A DNA stretch of 15,808 nt. Origin: Myxococcales bacterium (lineage in GTDB: Bacteria; Myxococcota; Bradymonadia; UBA7976; UBA1532). The DNA lies in contig JAGQJJ010000017.1 of the NCBI GenBank assembly GCA_020430675.1, forward strand, positions 1 to 15,808, written 5' to 3'. Both the position numbers and the translations under genes were made by a program. The notes beneath the pieces were generated by a model. That model searched no databases. It was not told where the DNA came from and saw only the letters and a program-made list of their open reading frames with translations. Position 1 is the stretch's first letter. Each line of letters starts with the position of its first letter. Below are positions 15,255 to 15,808 of the stretch, in pieces.

Positions 15255-15808
15255 GCGAGGGCGCGGTGGCCGAGCCGATTCTGCGCGTGCGCAACCTGCG
15301 CACCTATTTTCGGACCGATGGCGGCGTGGCCAAGGCGGTTGACGACGTCTCGTTCGAAGTGCACGCCGGCGAGACGCTGGGCATCGTGGGCGAGAGCGGC
15401 TGCGGCAAGTCGGTGACCAGCCTGTCGATCATGGGCCTGGTGCCCAAACCGCCCGGATATCACCCGAGCGGCGAGATCCGGTTCGCCGGGCGCGACCTGT
15501 TGAAGATCAGCGAGCGCGAGCTGCGCAAGCTGCGCGGCGCCGAGATGGCGATGATCTTCCAGGAGCCGATGACCAGCCTGAACCCGATCTTCCGCGTCGG
15601 CGCCCAGATCGGCGAGTCGCTGCGGCAGCATCGCGGCATGGACCGCAAGGCCGCGCAGGCCGAGGCCATCCGGCTCCTCGAGCGCGTGGGCATCCCCGAC
15701 CCGGCCAAGCGCGTCGACGACTACCCGCACCAGATGTCGGGCGGCATGAAGCAGCGCGTGATGATCGCGATGGCGCTGGCCTGCAACCCGAAGCTGCTGA
15801 TCGCCGAC
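15251..15808 (+). CDS. ABC transporter ATP-binding protein, DppD/OppD type (3' truncated)
   Basis: 186 residues are visible; the gene runs off the window edge. GTG 15251 overlaps the permease TGA in a GTGA arrangement, implying coupled translation. An alternative GTG at 15266 would shorten the protein by five residues. Walker A is G-E-S-G-C-G-K-S (47-54), the Q-loop is [10 protein letters not shown] (Gln104), and the signature is M-S-G-G-M-K-Q-R (SGGMKQR at 163-169). Walker B begins at the very end (L-L-I-A-D). These are the sequences expected of the DppD/OppD subgroup, which powers peptide uptake from the cytoplasmic face. The usual partner ATPase (DppF/OppF type) and the zinc/iron-sulfur type C-terminal motif would lie beyond the window. 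Confidence 0.93.
   Translation, partial: MSEGAVAEPILRVRNLRTYFRTDGGVAKAVDDVSFEVHAGETLGIVGESGCGKSVTSLSIMGLVPKPPGYHPSGEIRFAGRDLLKISERELRKLRGAEMAMIFQEPMTSLNPIFRVGAQIGESLRQHRGMDRKAAQAEAIRLLERVGIPDPAKRVDDYPHQMSGGMKQRVMIAMALACNPKLLIAD

Overview
The window is very GC-rich with strongly GC-biased third codon positions. It begins in a protein carrying MopE-type Asp/Cys repeats (D-x-D-C-D-G-x-x-D-E-G-C). Such repeats are especially common in Myxococcota and related former deltaproteobacteria. Together with the lipoprotein binding protein and the eukaryote-like HSP90 and TPR genes, this suggests a myxococcotal or similar environmental Gram-negative bacterium, possibly from a metagenome. The assignment is an inference.

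Layout. (1) 3-821 (+): 3' part of a secreted-type protein with putative metal-binding repeats. (2) 881 to about 5552 (+): a translationally coupled exopolysaccharide cluster. It holds a WcaI/WbuB-like glycosyltransferase, a glutamine-hydrolysing asparagine synthetase and a polyprenyl-phosphate sugar transferase read in one frame with an O-antigen ligase/polymerase-like membrane domain. (3) 11145 down to about 5552 (-): a helical hypothetical protein, a membrane-anchored hypothetical protein, an HtpG-like HSP90 and, 3 bases later, a large TPR protein. (4) 11309-15808 (+): a peptide/oligopeptide (Dpp/Opp type) ABC importer operon with a lipoprotein binding protein, two permeases and the first 186 residues of an ATPase.

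The most striking feature is at about 5540-5570. The plus-strand ligase-like domain and the minus-strand TPR protein run head-on into one another, and neither reaches a stop codon. Each frame continues only as meaningless antisense of the other gene (to 9011 on plus, to 3909 on minus). Both genes have therefore lost their 3' ends at one point. This is either a real rearrangement (deletion or inversion) or a chimeric assembly join. If it is a misassembly, the exopolysaccharide locus and the HSP90/importer locus need not be neighbours in the genome.

Functionally, the exopolysaccharide genes would load a sugar phosphate on a lipid carrier, extend it and possibly polymerise or transfer the glycan; AsnB-type amidotransferases are common in such loci. 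The HSP90-TPR pair may be a chaperone with a dedicated partner. The importer genes would capture peptides or similar solutes, move them across the inner membrane and power this with ATP. No tRNA, rRNA, CRISPR array, insertion sequence or phage gene was seen. No stretch above 300 bases lacks a gene.
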